Assembly: GCF_011752815.1 (NCBI RefSeq)
Contig: NZ_VWWV01000002.1
Span: 948,092 to 1,012,091 of the forward strand
DNA: 64,000 bases
Source: Enterobacter sp. Cy-643
Lineage (GTDB): Bacteria > Pseudomonadota > Gammaproteobacteria > Enterobacterales > Enterobacteriaceae
Direction: 5' to 3'
Made by a program: the position numbers and the translations under genes. The notes beneath the pieces were generated by a model, which saw nothing but the letters and a program-made list of their open reading frames with translations, was not told the origin of the DNA and did no database searches. This document shows positions 1 to 8,635 of the stretch, one piece after another; within the stretch, counting starts at the first letter, position 1, and every line of letters begins with the position of its first letter.

Positions 1-1468
1 TATTGATATTCCAGCGGCTGCTCTCGTCGAGCATCAGCGAGGATGCATGGGTCACGGCTCCCGTCAGCACGGAGCCGGATGTCAGATTTACCGCCACACT
101 ATTGGCCGGATCGTCCACCACAATGTCACCTTTCAGCGCGCTGCTGGCGGCATTAAATGTCACTTTGCTGTAGACGTTGTTGACGCCGCTGGCCCCGTCA
201 TCATAGTGCTGCACCGTCATCAGCTGGCCGTTGCCACCGCTGATATCGGAATCCTTGACGTTCAGCAGCAGCTCGGTCGCCGTAACGTCAATGGCCCGAG
301 CCTGGGCGGCATTCAGCCCCACATTTTCCAGCGTCACGGTGTTACTGATAGCCGTTGACGATGAACTGCCATTCACATAGAGGCCGCTCGCGCCCTCTCC
401 TGTGGTAGAAATCGTGCTGTGCCTGACGTCAAGCTCTCCCCCCTGGCTCCAGAGGCCAAAACTTGTTTTGCCCGTAGTTTCGATCTGCACATGGTCCGCT
501 TTGATTTGCGCATTGGGGTAGGCCAGCAGGCCCGGGGCAAGCTCGCCCGACGTCGAGATATGGCTATTTGTTAAGCTGCCTTGCCCACCGCGGGCGGTAA
601 ACATGCCCACGCTGCCTTTGCCCGAGGTGGTGACAGACAGGTTATCGCCGGTAATCAGGTATTCGCTGTACAAACCGTGGGCATTATCCCCCAACGTTTC
701 AATGGTACTGCGGGTCATCCGGGCCTCACCCCGCTGGGCATTAACGGCAATAGCGTTATCCCCTTTTGTGGCGATTTTCGCGTTGTTCACTGCGACGGAG
801 GAGTCCCGGGATGCCACCCAGACGGCATCGCTGTATGCGCCTTCGGTAGTGAAAGTGCCGCCTTCAATCGCAATTTTTGCGGCTAAATTCGCGTTAACCG
901 CGTAGCTGTGATCGCCCTCAGTACTGGCAGAGACGTTATTTAGCGTCAGCTCCCCGGCCATCACCCTGATAGCATCACCGCCCTGTGTGGCGATCGCCCC
1001 ATTGGATGCCTGCACCACCGACGTTCCCTGGTTTGCCGTCCAGTAACCGTCCAGCACCAGACCCAGCGCGTTGTCCTGCCCGGTAATGTTAAATTTATCT
1101 AATGTTCCAAGGCTGTCATTGGCAAAGTAAACCCCGCTGCCGCCCTTGCCGGTCACGTTGACCTGCAAATCCTGCACGTTGAATTCGCTATTATCTATCC
1201 ATGCGCCTCCCCCATTCTTTCCGGAACTATTAAGAACCAATTGAGAGGCGGAGACGGTCGCATTATTTCGCGCCTGGACAATAAAATTGCCTGTAACCTC
1301 ATTATTCAACGTCGTGTTGCTTAGGGTGCTATTACCGCCGTTGATAATAATCGTGTCATTATTGGCCGCCCACGCGGGCGAACAGCCAGCCGCAAGTACG
1401 CTTAAAATACACAGCCGTTGGGGCAGTAAGGGGTTTAATCTCCATTTGATGTATATTTTATACTTCAT
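1..1468 (-). CDS. Autotransporter-type adhesin, N-terminal part (cut by window edge)
   Basis: The frame stays open from an ATG at 1468 to the left edge of the window, about 489 codons, so the C-terminus is outside. Residues 1-35 form an extended signal peptide ending ...SPAWA, followed by a passenger rich in Asn, Gly, Ser and Thr with recurring short motifs such as GGxxAI, TTxGxxS and LxNV. This is the pattern of a parallel beta-helix as in pertactin/AidA-type autotransporters or polymorphic outer-membrane proteins. A C-terminal beta-barrel is expected but not visible. It lies 29 bp downstream of a LuxR-type regulator in the same direction, so the two are probably co-transcribed. Family assignment rests on repeat style, not on a specific motif. 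Confidence 0.75.
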   Translation of the reverse strand, partial: MKYKIYIKWRLNPLLPQRLCILSVLAAGCSPAWAANNDTIIINGGNSTLSNTTLNNEVTGNFIVQARNNATVSASQLVLNSSGKNGGGAWIDNSEFNVQDLQVNVTGKGGSGVYFANDSLGTLDKFNITGQDNALGLVLDGYWTANQGTSVVQASNGAIATQGGDAIRVMAGELTLNNVSASTEGDHSYAVNANLAAKIAIEGGTFTTEGAYSDAVWVASRDSSVAVNNAKIATKGDNAIAVNAQRGEARMTRSTIETLGDNAHGLYSEYLITGDNLSVTTSGKGSVGMFTARGGQGSLTNSHISTSGELAPGLLAYPNAQIKADHVQIETTGKTSFGLWSQGGELDVRHSTISTTGEGASGLYVNGSSSSTAISNTVTLENVGLNAAQARAIDVTATELLLNVKDSDISGGNGQLMTVQHYDDGASGVNNVYSKVTFNAASSALKGDIVVDDPANSVAVNLTSGSVLTGAVTHASSLMLDESSRWNIN

Positions 1469-1497
1469 TTTCAATTCCTTTTAAGTTGATCATTGCC

Positions 1498-2106
1498 TCA
1501 CAGGCAAAGGGTGTTTCTTTCATCGCGTCCGCAGCGGGCAATAAATGATGCGAACCGATAAAATTCGGCTCTATTTGCCGCCCCCATTTTTCGGCTGGCG
1601 TTACGATAATGCGTGCTAATGGTTTTTCTTGAGCGATTAAGGATCCTTGAAATATCGGTGCTGTTGTACCCCCGACCAATCAGAATCATTACATTATTTT
1701 CAGTATCAGAGAGCTGTGCATATTTCTTTAACCCCAGGCTCCAGTAGGCCTCTTCCTTGTTGATGAGCAGGTTATAATCCGAACGCGCAATCGCAAGTAT
1801 CTTGCCGATCTTCATGGATATGTCGTTAAGCGTTTGGTTTCTGGTTAAAAATGGAACATGGACAATTATTTTTTCATTCTCCTTGTATCCGCCATCAAAC
1901 GAAACTTCATTATTCCGTTGGTTATTAATTTGAATCGTTACTCTGTCATCCTGAAAGATAATGTTAGCGATGTCATAACTCATTTCTTCGGACGGTAATA
2001 AAAAACAGACCTCACCGAGGCTTTCCTCAGCAAGTTGGTTAGTAATTAAGAGGCTCAGTCCCGATGTCTGGTAATAGTTAGAATCCAATAATAATATGTT
2101 CAACAT
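1498..2106 (-). CDS. LuxR-family DNA-binding regulator
   Basis: This 202-residue protein has a C-terminal LuxR/FixJ-type helix-turn-helix at about residues 130-190 (LSDTENNVMILIGRGYNSTD, then ISRILNRSRKTISTHYRN), where the second helix is the recognition helix. The N-terminal 120 residues are not a canonical phospho-receiver: I see no clear acidic pocket or conserved Lys, as in CsgD- and EcpR-like regulators of surface structures. It ends 29 bp before the autotransporter gene and likely controls it. The gene is AT-rich compared with the T6SS genes that follow, which hints at separate acquisition. Confidence 0.75.
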   Translation of the reverse strand: MLNILLLDSNYYQTSGLSLLITNQLAEESLGEVCFLLPSEEMSYDIANIIFQDDRVTIQINNQRNNEVSFDGGYKENEKIIVHVPFLTRNQTLNDISMKIGKILAIARSDYNLLINKEEAYWSLGLKKYAQLSDTENNVMILIGRGYNSTDISRILNRSRKTISTHYRNASRKMGAANRAEFYRFASFIARCGRDERNTLCL

Positions 2107-2654
2107 ACTTCACACCCATGTGTTGCGATTCCCATCCAAGTTGCAGCTACTCCAGGGCATACGAAATGCTTGTCAGAAAAGACAAAGTGAGCGAATAGAA
2201 ACAACTTATGGTAAGTTAAGCCATTCAGACATAACCTATCCGGCCCCTGACGTAATGCCTTCCTTAAATATTTTCCTCCATACGAAGATGAGAAAGATTA
2301 AGCTAACATACTGTTAAAGATAGAAAAACAGCCTATATGATTAAACCAACCAGAGATAGAGACTAATTTTAATGAGACACAAAAATTGGTGCAGGAGGAT
2401 AAACGCCCCCCCTATTCTTAGATTAAGACTTTGTTGGAAGTCGGACTTAAGTTTACCCTCAACCCATAAAACGATCAAATATATCATTAACATGCGTTTT
2501 TTCAAAATTATCGTCTATAAAATAGGCTTAAATATAGTTTTTTAAACTACAAACAATAAAAACAGCCGCGCACATTAATATAATGCGCAGCAATTTATTA
2601 CACAGGAAGCATGGGGATTTAGCTAATGAGGATATTTTGAGATAAGTAGCCAGG
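2107..2654. promoter_or_regulatory. AT-rich intergenic region upstream of the LuxR regulator
   Basis: About 550 bp without a convincing gene lie between the LuxR gene and the end of the T6SS operon. A 6-bp inverted repeat, AACTTA-TGG-TAAGTT, sits at 2203-2217, about 100 bp upstream of the LuxR start, and could be an operator. The rest is AT-rich sequence with no stable structure that I can identify. The promoter of the regulator-autotransporter unit must lie here. Confidence 0.35.
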
Positions 2655-2703
2655 AAAAAAGCCCGACCACATTTCTTAAAGATAAGAACACCCAGAAATG
2701 GGC
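2655..2703 (-). terminator. Probable terminator of the T6SS minus-strand operon
   Basis: Read on the minus strand, GCCC and ATTTCT arms pair with AGAAAT and GGGC arms across an interior loop, and the structure ends directly in GGGC followed by six T residues. It lies 30-78 bp beyond the tssE stop codon, where the operon should end. The stem is interrupted, so the call is moderate. Confidence 0.4.
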
Positions 2704-2732
2704 ATACCCCAAAGAGTAAATCTGTGATGCAC

Positions 2733-3245
2733 TTATAGCAACTTCAAATCGACTTTTTCAGACTCAAAGTCATAACGACCGCTCATGCATAAATCAACCG
2801 GCCTGGGCTGCCAGTATATGAGCCCGCGGATCTCGAACGGTATAACGGCATGCCGGGCTACACCCTCCTTATCCTGCAGCGAGCGGACGATGAGCGTCTC
2901 AGGAATAATTCTTGGTTCAAAGCGTAAAATAGTGTTACGAATCGTTTTTTCTATAACACTCCAATTCTTGTGATTTTCCTGGGTGCCTATCAAGGCCGGC
3001 ACCCCATAATTGAGAACAGACGCCATAATTAGCTTATGTTGCTGCTCATTTAGTCTATCTTCTATATTGGTATGATTAATAAGATCAACAATCTCCTTTT
3101 GAACCAGACTCCGCATCCCCTTTATGTCAATTAATCTCGCGCGATCGTGAGGACTTTTGGGTTCATCGTCCTGCAGGCGCTGTAGCAGCGTGGGAAGATA
3201 TTGCTGCTTTCGTTCTGAGGGATTATTCGAAAACAATGTCGCCAA
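2733..3245 (-). CDS. tssE: T6SS baseplate protein TssE (gp25-like)
   Basis: The 170-residue protein is a lysozyme-like gp25 family baseplate wedge subunit. The middle (residues 45-110) has the family pattern: an N-terminal stretch VQKEIVDLINHTN, then SVLNYGVPAL, then the RNTILRFEPRI segment typical of TssE. It acts in the cytoplasm with TssF, TssG and TssK in the baseplate that docks on the membrane complex. It is the last gene of the minus-strand T6SS arm and overlaps tagJ by 23 bp, which suggests translational coupling. Confidence 0.93.
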   Translation of the reverse strand: MATLFSNNPSERKQQYLPTLLQRLQDDEPKSPHDRARLIDIKGMRSLVQKEIVDLINHTNIEDRLNEQQHKLIMASVLNYGVPALIGTQENHKNWSVIEKTIRNTILRFEPRIIPETLIVRSLQDKEGVARHAVIPFEIRGLIYWQPRPVDLCMSGRYDFESEKVDLKLL

Positions 3246-4023
3246 CTTCCATTATTGAACGATCGCTAATATCGGTCACCAGCACTTTACGCCCGGTACC
3301 CGCCGAAAGATCTTCAGACAGTGTTATCCACTCTGTTTTCAGTCCCAGTTTATTTTGCTGATCGTCCTGAGGTTCTACGGGATAACGGGCAGGGATATAC
3401 CCGTGGTATACCTCATCGGCAGCCTTGATGGTTGCAGGCAGCCAAATCAGATCAAGCAAATCGCCAGGGGTGGAAACGCTGAGCGTTTGTATTGAGGCAA
3501 ACGGCAGCCAACGATAGCCCCCTGCGCAAATAAATTCGCAGACCGGCCCCAGGCGGCCATCGCTGTCGGCTATCCACTTGAATGCCGCCAGCGTGTCGCT
3601 TTGCCCTGCGCTTTCGGGCGCAAGCTCAAAGGCCTCACCGCGAGAAAGCGCCGCCAGTCGGGTCTGCCCCTGATAATGCTCGACGTTCGCCTGATGCAGC
3701 TTTTCCATCCATAACGGCATTTCTCCCTGCAGCGTCGCAGCCTGCCGTTCACCGGTTAAAACCTGCAAACGCTGCATTTCGCTGAAGACCAGATTTTTAT
3801 ACAGCTCTGTCTGTTTGTGCAGGGCATCGTCCAGCAGCGCCAGGGTTTGCAGCTGCAACAGCGCCTTGTCCCAGCTCCCCTCGACGCAGTAGAGCTTGAA
3901 CAGCACTTCACGAGCTTTAAGATCCTGTGGATTCGTTTTAACCTGCGCCAGCACCTGCTCTAGCAGCGCATTCAATGACGCGTTTTTAAGCGCCTGGGTA
4001 AGTGAAGTAAAATCCTGCATCAT
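3223..4023 (-). CDS. tagJ: T6SS accessory protein TagJ (ImpE family)
   Basis: This 266-residue protein matches the ImpE/TagJ family: an N-terminal tetratricopeptide-like helical region (residues 10-75, with AREVLFKLYCVEGSWDKALL) followed by an acidic C-terminal domain containing WLPFASIQTLSV and DLIWLPATI. In other bacteria TagJ binds the N-terminus of the sheath protein TssB and tunes ClpV-driven sheath recycling. Its place just before tssE, with a 23-bp overlap, is the usual gene order. Confidence 0.88.
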   Translation of the reverse strand: MMQDFTSLTQALKNASLNALLEQVLAQVKTNPQDLKAREVLFKLYCVEGSWDKALLQLQTLALLDDALHKQTELYKNLVFSEMQRLQVLTGERQAATLQGEMPLWMEKLHQANVEHYQGQTRLAALSRGEAFELAPESAGQSDTLAAFKWIADSDGRLGPVCEFICAGGYRWLPFASIQTLSVSTPGDLLDLIWLPATIKAADEVYHGYIPARYPVEPQDDQQNKLGLKTEWITLSEDLSAGTGRKVLVTDISDRSIMEVGDIVFE

Positions 4024-4037
4024 GACAATTCCTTTAA

Positions 4038-4880
4038 TTAGTAATAAGAGTCCAGACCCACTTTATTGAAGTCCTGAAATACCAGCTCAGGCACCGTATT
4101 TTTTCCTTTAGCCGCAATGTGCTCGGGCGACAGGGCAAGCAGCAAGTCGGTTTTTTCCTCCTCGCTAAAAATGTCATCCGCCGCTTCGCCGCGTTCCAGC
4201 TCTGGCCACACCTTCTCCATGAGAAAATCTTTAGCAACAATGCATTCGGTCAGCGTCTTGCCTTTGATTTGCGCGTTGACATCATCAAACCGCAGATCCG
4301 TTTTGATGATGTAATCGGCATGCTGAGCCATTCCACCTGAATAGCCGCCATCCTGCTCGCGCCAGATGAGAAAACGCTTGTATTCAACCTCAAGCGTTTT
4401 CAGCACATCATTGCCCCCGGCCTGCGCGAGGATAACGTCATTGAAGTAGCGTAAGTCGTTGATGTAATGCCCGCCGTTGGGCAGGATATCTTCAACCTCA
4501 GGCACCTTATCCGCAGACTGCCATGCACCGCCGGGGTAAATCAGCCGATAGAAAGTTTGCTCATCGACGTCAGTGCTGTCGTGGCTGACAAAGCCCAGTT
4601 TGAAGTGCCCTAGCTGCAGCTGGCTTTTATCGTTCAGCGGCTGGCTGCACCCATAGGCCACTTCGCAGCCATCAAGCAGGCACACATGGTGCAAGCAAAG
4701 GCTTAACATCACCGGTCTTGCCAGATGCCAGTAGAAGATGACGGCATCCTTCCCGCAATGGGCGTTATGGATGCCGAAACAGCCACTGGCTACATCAAAC
4801 ACGGCAGCCGTCTCCGCCGTCAGGTTTCTGGGCAGCGCGACAGGCAGGCGTGAAGCTGGCCATTCAAAGTGAATATCCAC
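4038..4880 (-). CDS. TagK-like T6SS-associated protein with degenerate FHA-type fold
   Basis: The 280-residue protein has no signal peptide. Residues 60-95 (CLLDGCEVAYGCSQPLNDKS followed by QLQLGHFKLGFV) resemble the end of an FHA domain, as in the TagK family found beside PAAR and VgrG genes in enterobacterial T6SS clusters. The C-terminal half is acidic and helical (residues 215-265). It is expected to be a cytoplasmic adaptor of the spike or baseplate. It lies 3 bp after the PAAR gene and 14 bp before tagJ, so it is part of the operon. The family name is from remembered pattern and should be tested by profile search. Confidence 0.55.
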   Translation of the reverse strand: MDIHFEWPASRLPVALPRNLTAETAAVFDVASGCFGIHNAHCGKDAVIFYWHLARPVMLSLCLHHVCLLDGCEVAYGCSQPLNDKSQLQLGHFKLGFVSHDSTDVDEQTFYRLIYPGGAWQSADKVPEVEDILPNGGHYINDLRYFNDVILAQAGGNDVLKTLEVEYKRFLIWREQDGGYSGGMAQHADYIIKTDLRFDDVNAQIKGKTLTECIVAKDFLMEKVWPELERGEAADDIFSEEEKTDLLLALSPEHIAAKGKNTVPELVFQDFNKVGLDSYY

Positions 4881-4883
4881 GGC

Positions 4884-5147
4884 TTAGCCTATGTAGACAT
4901 CGCCGGATCCGGTGGCGACAACCGCGCCGCAGCCGGTCACGTCCCCCAGGCGCGCTGCCGGTAAACCGTTGATAAAGACCGACCCGGAGCCTGTCGCTAC
5001 GGGGGCGGCCCCGTGCCCCAAAGCACAAGGCGCGACGCTCATACCAGCCATTGCTGCCGGCAATCCGTTGATATAGACGTCACCCGATCCACTGCATAAT
5101 GCTCCGCCATGCGCGGTCGCATCGCCTACTCGTCCTGCGTTTTGCAT
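4884..5147 (-). CDS. PAAR-domain spike tip protein
   Basis: This 87-residue protein consists almost entirely of one PAAR domain. Repeated units VYINGLPAA, VFINGLPAARLGD and VATGSGDVYIG give the beta-sheet cone, and scattered His and Cys (HGGALC, CALGH, GCG) can bind the tip zinc. PAAR proteins sharpen the VgrG trimer and can carry effectors. No toxin domain is fused here. It follows vgrG by 67 bp and precedes the TagK-like gene by 3 bp. Confidence 0.93.
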   Translation of the reverse strand: MQNAGRVGDATAHGGALCSGSGDVYINGLPAAMAGMSVAPCALGHGAAPVATGSGSVFINGLPAARLGDVTGCGAVVATGSGDVYIG

Positions 5148-5214
5148 CGTTCGCTCTCCTTAATAAAACAGTCAGGGCGGAGGCAAATGGACCACCGCCG
5201 TAATCATTTGAATG

Positions 5215-7887
5215 TTAAGGCTCTATTGTTTCACTTCCGGTCGGCGTCTCCGTTGGCGTCTCCGTTGGCGTTTCCGTCGGCGTTTCCGTTGGCGTCTCCG
5301 TCGGCGTTTCCGTTGGCGTCTCCGTTGGCGTCTCCGTTGGCGTCTCCGTCGGCGTTTCCGTTGGCGTTTCCGTCGGCGTCTCCGTTGGCGTTTCCGTTGG
5401 CGTTTCCGTCGGTGTTTCCGTTGGCGTTTCCGTTGGCGTTTCCGTTGGCGTCTCCGTTGGCGTCTCCGTCGGCGTCTCCGTCGGCGTCTCCGTTGGCGTT
5501 TCCGTTGGGGTTTCCGTTGGGGTTTCCGTTGGTGTTTCCGTTGGCGTTTCCGTCGGGGTTTCCGTTGGCGTTTCCGTCGGCGTTTCCGTCGGTGTCTCCG
5601 TCGGTGTTTCCGTTGGCGTCTCCGTTGGCGTCTCCGTTGGCGTTTCCGTCGGCGTTTCCGTCGGCGTTTCCGTTGGCGTCTCCGTTGGCGTCTCCGTTGG
5701 CGTTTCCGTTGGCGGTTGAGTTGGCGTTATCGTTGGCGGCGGCGGCTCTGGCGTTGGCAGCGGTGGTAAAGGAATAACCACGCCAAACAGAGCCGTAATA
5801 GCCGGCAGCCCCGGCAAACCAATCATGCCGCCGCCCCCACCGCCGCCACCGCCGCCGCCGCAGTTGTCACCGCAGTCGCCAGGGTTAATATCCACTTCGC
5901 CGCCCTGGATAATCACCTGGTCTGAGCCGACGATTTTGATTTTCTTCGCGGAAATAACCAGCTCGCCCCCCGCGGAAAGCGTCATCGCCCCGCCGGCCAC
6001 CATGGTGCTCGCGCCCCCAACGGCCAGGGAATGGTAACCGCCTACGTTGACCTGATGTGCGCCCCCAACGGAAAGCGAATGGTAGCCTCCAACGGCAGTC
6101 ATAAATGCGCCGCCGACGTTGATGCCTTTTGCCCCTAAAACATTGTCGCTTTGGCTGCCGCCCACCTGGATTGCCAGTGCCGCACCGATAATGGCGCTGC
6201 TGTTTCCGATAACGTCAGACATGTAGTTGGCCCCGACAAAGAGGTTGCGCGACAGGCCAACATTCACGTTAGAGTTCATGCCTATGGTCTGGTCTTCGTT
6301 CTGTTTCGTCAGGCGACTCATGTTGCGTTCAGCCTGCTCCCAGTACTGCTCCAGCCCCGGCTTATCCTCAAAACGGATCCCGTTAAAGTTGCTGCGACCG
6401 CCGCCTACGGTGCGGCTAACCAGCCCGCTCTGGGTGGCGTTAACCGGGAGATCCCAGGGCGGCATGGTGACGTTGTTGTAGAGGCTACCGGTGATAAGCG
6501 GCCTGTCAGGATCGCCATTGATAAAATCAACAATCACTTCGTGACCAATGCGGGGAATGTAAATCCCACCGAAATTGTTGCCGGCCCAGGCCTGGCTCAC
6601 GCGCAGCCAGCAGGAGTCCGACTCACGGTTTTTGCCGTAGCGATCCCAAAGAAAACGGACTTTTACCCGGCCATACTCATCGGTCCAGATCTCTTCCCCC
6701 GGAGGGCCAACGACGATAGCCGTTTGTGGACCGCTGGTTTTTGGCCTCGCCACCGTCATCGGGTGACGATAAATCTTGGTCGTCGGCTGAACGGTAAAGT
6801 TACAGCTATAGAGGAATTCATCGTGCGACGAGAGCTGATCGATTTCCTCAACCCGCAAATGGCTACGCAGCACCATGTACTCACGGTTAGCCTTTTCCAC
6901 GGGATAGTTAACAAGCTCAAAGACGCAGCCGCAGACAATTCCACGAAGCTCACCGGAACCTTCACAGCGGGAGCCTAAGGCGCCACGCTCTTCCATGCGG
7001 ACGCGCGCAAGCTGCTCCCCGATGCTCGGCTGTTCGTAATCTCCCGGCCAGTGGAAGATCTCCATCTGGTTGAAGCTGGTCTTCCGCGGTTTGCTGTCCA
7101 GCGCCATGATATCGGCGCGTGATTTGGTGAAGTCGTAGTCATTCGTTACCCATTTCCCGGACGTAATGGTCTCCTGGAAATGGAACTGGCTGACATATTC
7201 CTGATCCATTTTTGGACGGTCTGAAGCGTACTGAATAACGTGATAAGCCTCGCTGGAGAATCGCTTATGCGCGCCCACGTTATCCACGAGGATCAGTTTA
7301 TGGCTGCCTTCGCTATGCTCGAAGAACCAATAGATCCCCCACTCTTCCATCAGGCGTTCAATAAAATTGAAATCCGTTTCGCCATACTGAACCTGGAAAT
7401 CGAGAAGCGGATAATTCCCTGCAAGGCGCTTCTCAAACGGGAAGTTATAGTCGCCCAGCACCTCATCGATAATGGTCACCACCGATTTTTGCTGGAAAAT
7501 TTTAAAGTCAGCCGTCAGCTCAGCGAGGTGCAGCCAGGGGCGAATAATAATTTCATACAACGCCTGATAGCCGTCGCGGCCAACATAGCGGGCACGCTGA
7601 ACCATGCCGGAAATTTCACGAATCTCCTGACCGACACCGTGAACGTCTCCCAACCCATTCCCGTCGAGTTCAATATGAACCGTCATCTCTTTACCAATCA
7701 GCGACTTCAGGTCGACATTAGAAGCTGACTGCCAGGGTATTTGGGGATTGGCTGGCGTTTTAGCGGTAATCGCGTAGCTGTAGAGGGAGGAAAGTGACTC
7801 TTCCCCTTCCAGCTTCGAGATAACCAGCGCGGGTTCCCCAAGCAGCACAGGCATCGCCGGGCTGCTTAATCTAATAGTGCGTGACAT
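5215..7887 (-). CDS. vgrG: VgrG (TssI) spike protein with long Thr-Pro-rich repeat tail
   Basis: The 890-residue protein has the full VgrG core: gp27-like region (residues 1-380, with the PWLHLAELTADFKIFQQKS type segment), gp5-like OB fold with EEIWTDEYGRVKVRFLWDR near residue 410, and a beta-helix built from GG-rich repeats (VNVGGYHSLAVGGA) to about residue 665. Beyond that the tail is unusual: a run of 11 glycines after two Cys, a hydrophobic Pro-rich linker, then about 39 copies of Thr-Pro-Thr-Glu at residues 726-883, ending GSETIEP. No enzymatic effector domain is present. VgrG forms the trimeric spike carried by the Hcp tube and capped by PAAR, whose gene follows. The tail resembles a mucin-type acceptor for O-glycosylation. 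Confidence 0.95.
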   Translation of the reverse strand: MSRTIRLSSPAMPVLLGEPALVISKLEGEESLSSLYSYAITAKTPANPQIPWQSASNVDLKSLIGKEMTVHIELDGNGLGDVHGVGQEIREISGMVQRARYVGRDGYQALYEIIIRPWLHLAELTADFKIFQQKSVVTIIDEVLGDYNFPFEKRLAGNYPLLDFQVQYGETDFNFIERLMEEWGIYWFFEHSEGSHKLILVDNVGAHKRFSSEAYHVIQYASDRPKMDQEYVSQFHFQETITSGKWVTNDYDFTKSRADIMALDSKPRKTSFNQMEIFHWPGDYEQPSIGEQLARVRMEERGALGSRCEGSGELRGIVCGCVFELVNYPVEKANREYMVLRSHLRVEEIDQLSSHDEFLYSCNFTVQPTTKIYRHPMTVARPKTSGPQTAIVVGPPGEEIWTDEYGRVKVRFLWDRYGKNRESDSCWLRVSQAWAGNNFGGIYIPRIGHEVIVDFINGDPDRPLITGSLYNNVTMPPWDLPVNATQSGLVSRTVGGGRSNFNGIRFEDKPGLEQYWEQAERNMSRLTKQNEDQTIGMNSNVNVGLSRNLFVGANYMSDVIGNSSAIIGAALAIQVGGSQSDNVLGAKGINVGGAFMTAVGGYHSLSVGGAHQVNVGGYHSLAVGGASTMVAGGAMTLSAGGELVISAKKIKIVGSDQVIIQGGEVDINPGDCGDNCGGGGGGGGGGGMIGLPGLPAITALFGVVIPLPPLPTPEPPPPTITPTQPPTETPTETPTETPTETPTETPTETPTETPTETPTETPTETPTETPTETPTETPTETPTETPTETPTETPTETPTETPTETPTETPTETPTETPTETPTETPTETPTETPTETPTETPTETPTETPTETPTETPTETPTETPTETPTETPTETPTETPTGSETIEP
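5239..5712. repeat. Tandem 12-bp repeat, about 39 units, coding the VgrG TPTE tail
   Basis: A 474-bp tract of a 12-bp unit (plus-strand form GGCGTCTCCGTT and close variants) encodes the Thr-Pro-Thr-Glu repeats. Units differ almost only at third codon positions (for example TTC/CTC for Glu, TTGG/TCGG at Pro), so the amino-acid repeat is kept while the DNA varies. This argues for selection on the peptide over very recent slippage alone, although unit number could still vary between strains. Confidence 0.97.
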
Positions 7888-7914
7888 GTAATCACCCGAT
7901 GCGTTGTCAATAAC

Positions 7915-8607
7915 TTAGAAGGATGCGTCGGGCGGTTTAGCCTCAGCGCGTCGTAAAGGGATCCTCTGAGAATCCACTATTTTTCTGTGCCGGCTTTGCC
8001 GCCAAATCCAGATACCCGCCTCCTGCTCAATACAGTCGGGCCAGTTCTTCCACGGCATAGCCTCAACACCATCACGGTTATGAATGCGATAATCTTCCTG
8101 TGACCCCTCCCTGAGTAACACCTGAGAATGATTTTTGAACTGCCAGGCTGGCGTCAGCACCAGCTTCTCCCAGAGCGGCGAATACGCTCGCCTCAGCGCT
8201 TTGACCCACTGCCACAGCGGGCGCCAGTTTTGCCCGGCCACGTCGCTATCGGGCACATTGTTTAAAATCCTTGATGCCCAAAAGGGCAGTGGACATTCAT
8301 CCTGCAAATTTTTCTTCAGCCACGGCCAGGGCGCTTCGCCATAAATAATGACCAGCGAGGGAACGCCTCCTTTTCCAGGCCGCAGCATAAAAGCACCGCA
8401 ATAAGCGTCGTACCCTCGCGACGAAGGTGACGAAATAACAAACGACCACGGATAGTGCTCAGGTAAATAGTCGTCCGGTAATGAGGAGCCAATGCCCGGC
8501 AGAATCTGTTGGGTAATAATGGAGCGCACCTCTCGCTGCTTTTTCCCTCTTCTGCGAAACAGGCCAGCCCGCGACTCATCAACAAGTAAATACAGGCGTA
8601 GCAACAT
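7915..8607 (-). CDS. Uncharacterised T6SS-linked protein between tssM and vgrG
   Basis: I do not recognise this 230-residue protein. It has no signal peptide or clear membrane segment, is rich in Trp, Arg and Pro, and ends in a basic stretch (RHRKIVDSQRIPLRRAEAK). Visible segments include EHYPWSFVISSPSSRGYD and LVIIYGEAPWPWLKKNL. It sits 28 bp after tssM and 27 bp before vgrG in the same operon, which suggests an adaptor, chaperone or regulator for spike loading. An effector role cannot be excluded, but no toxin motif or partner immunity gene is seen. Confidence 0.6.
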   Translation of the reverse strand: MLLRLYLLVDESRAGLFRRRGKKQREVRSIITQQILPGIGSSLPDDYLPEHYPWSFVISSPSSRGYDAYCGAFMLRPGKGGVPSLVIIYGEAPWPWLKKNLQDECPLPFWASRILNNVPDSDVAGQNWRPLWQWVKALRRAYSPLWEKLVLTPAWQFKNHSQVLLREGSQEDYRIHNRDGVEAMPWKNWPDCIEQEAGIWIWRQSRHRKIVDSQRIPLRRAEAKPPDASF

Positions 8608-8635
8608 ATTTTCCTCTGGCGAATGGTGGAGACGG

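Noticed and set aside
5109..5777. Long plus-strand frames rich in Arg-Trp or Pro-Phe-Ala opposite the VgrG tail
   Set aside because: They are mirror frames of the 12-bp repeat; periodic DNA without stops gives open frames on both strands. No ribosome-binding site or recognisable protein.
6151..6978. Large plus-strand frame of 275 codons opposite vgrG
   Set aside because: Antisense shadow of the VgrG core, which is clearly coding on the minus strand with all family motifs.
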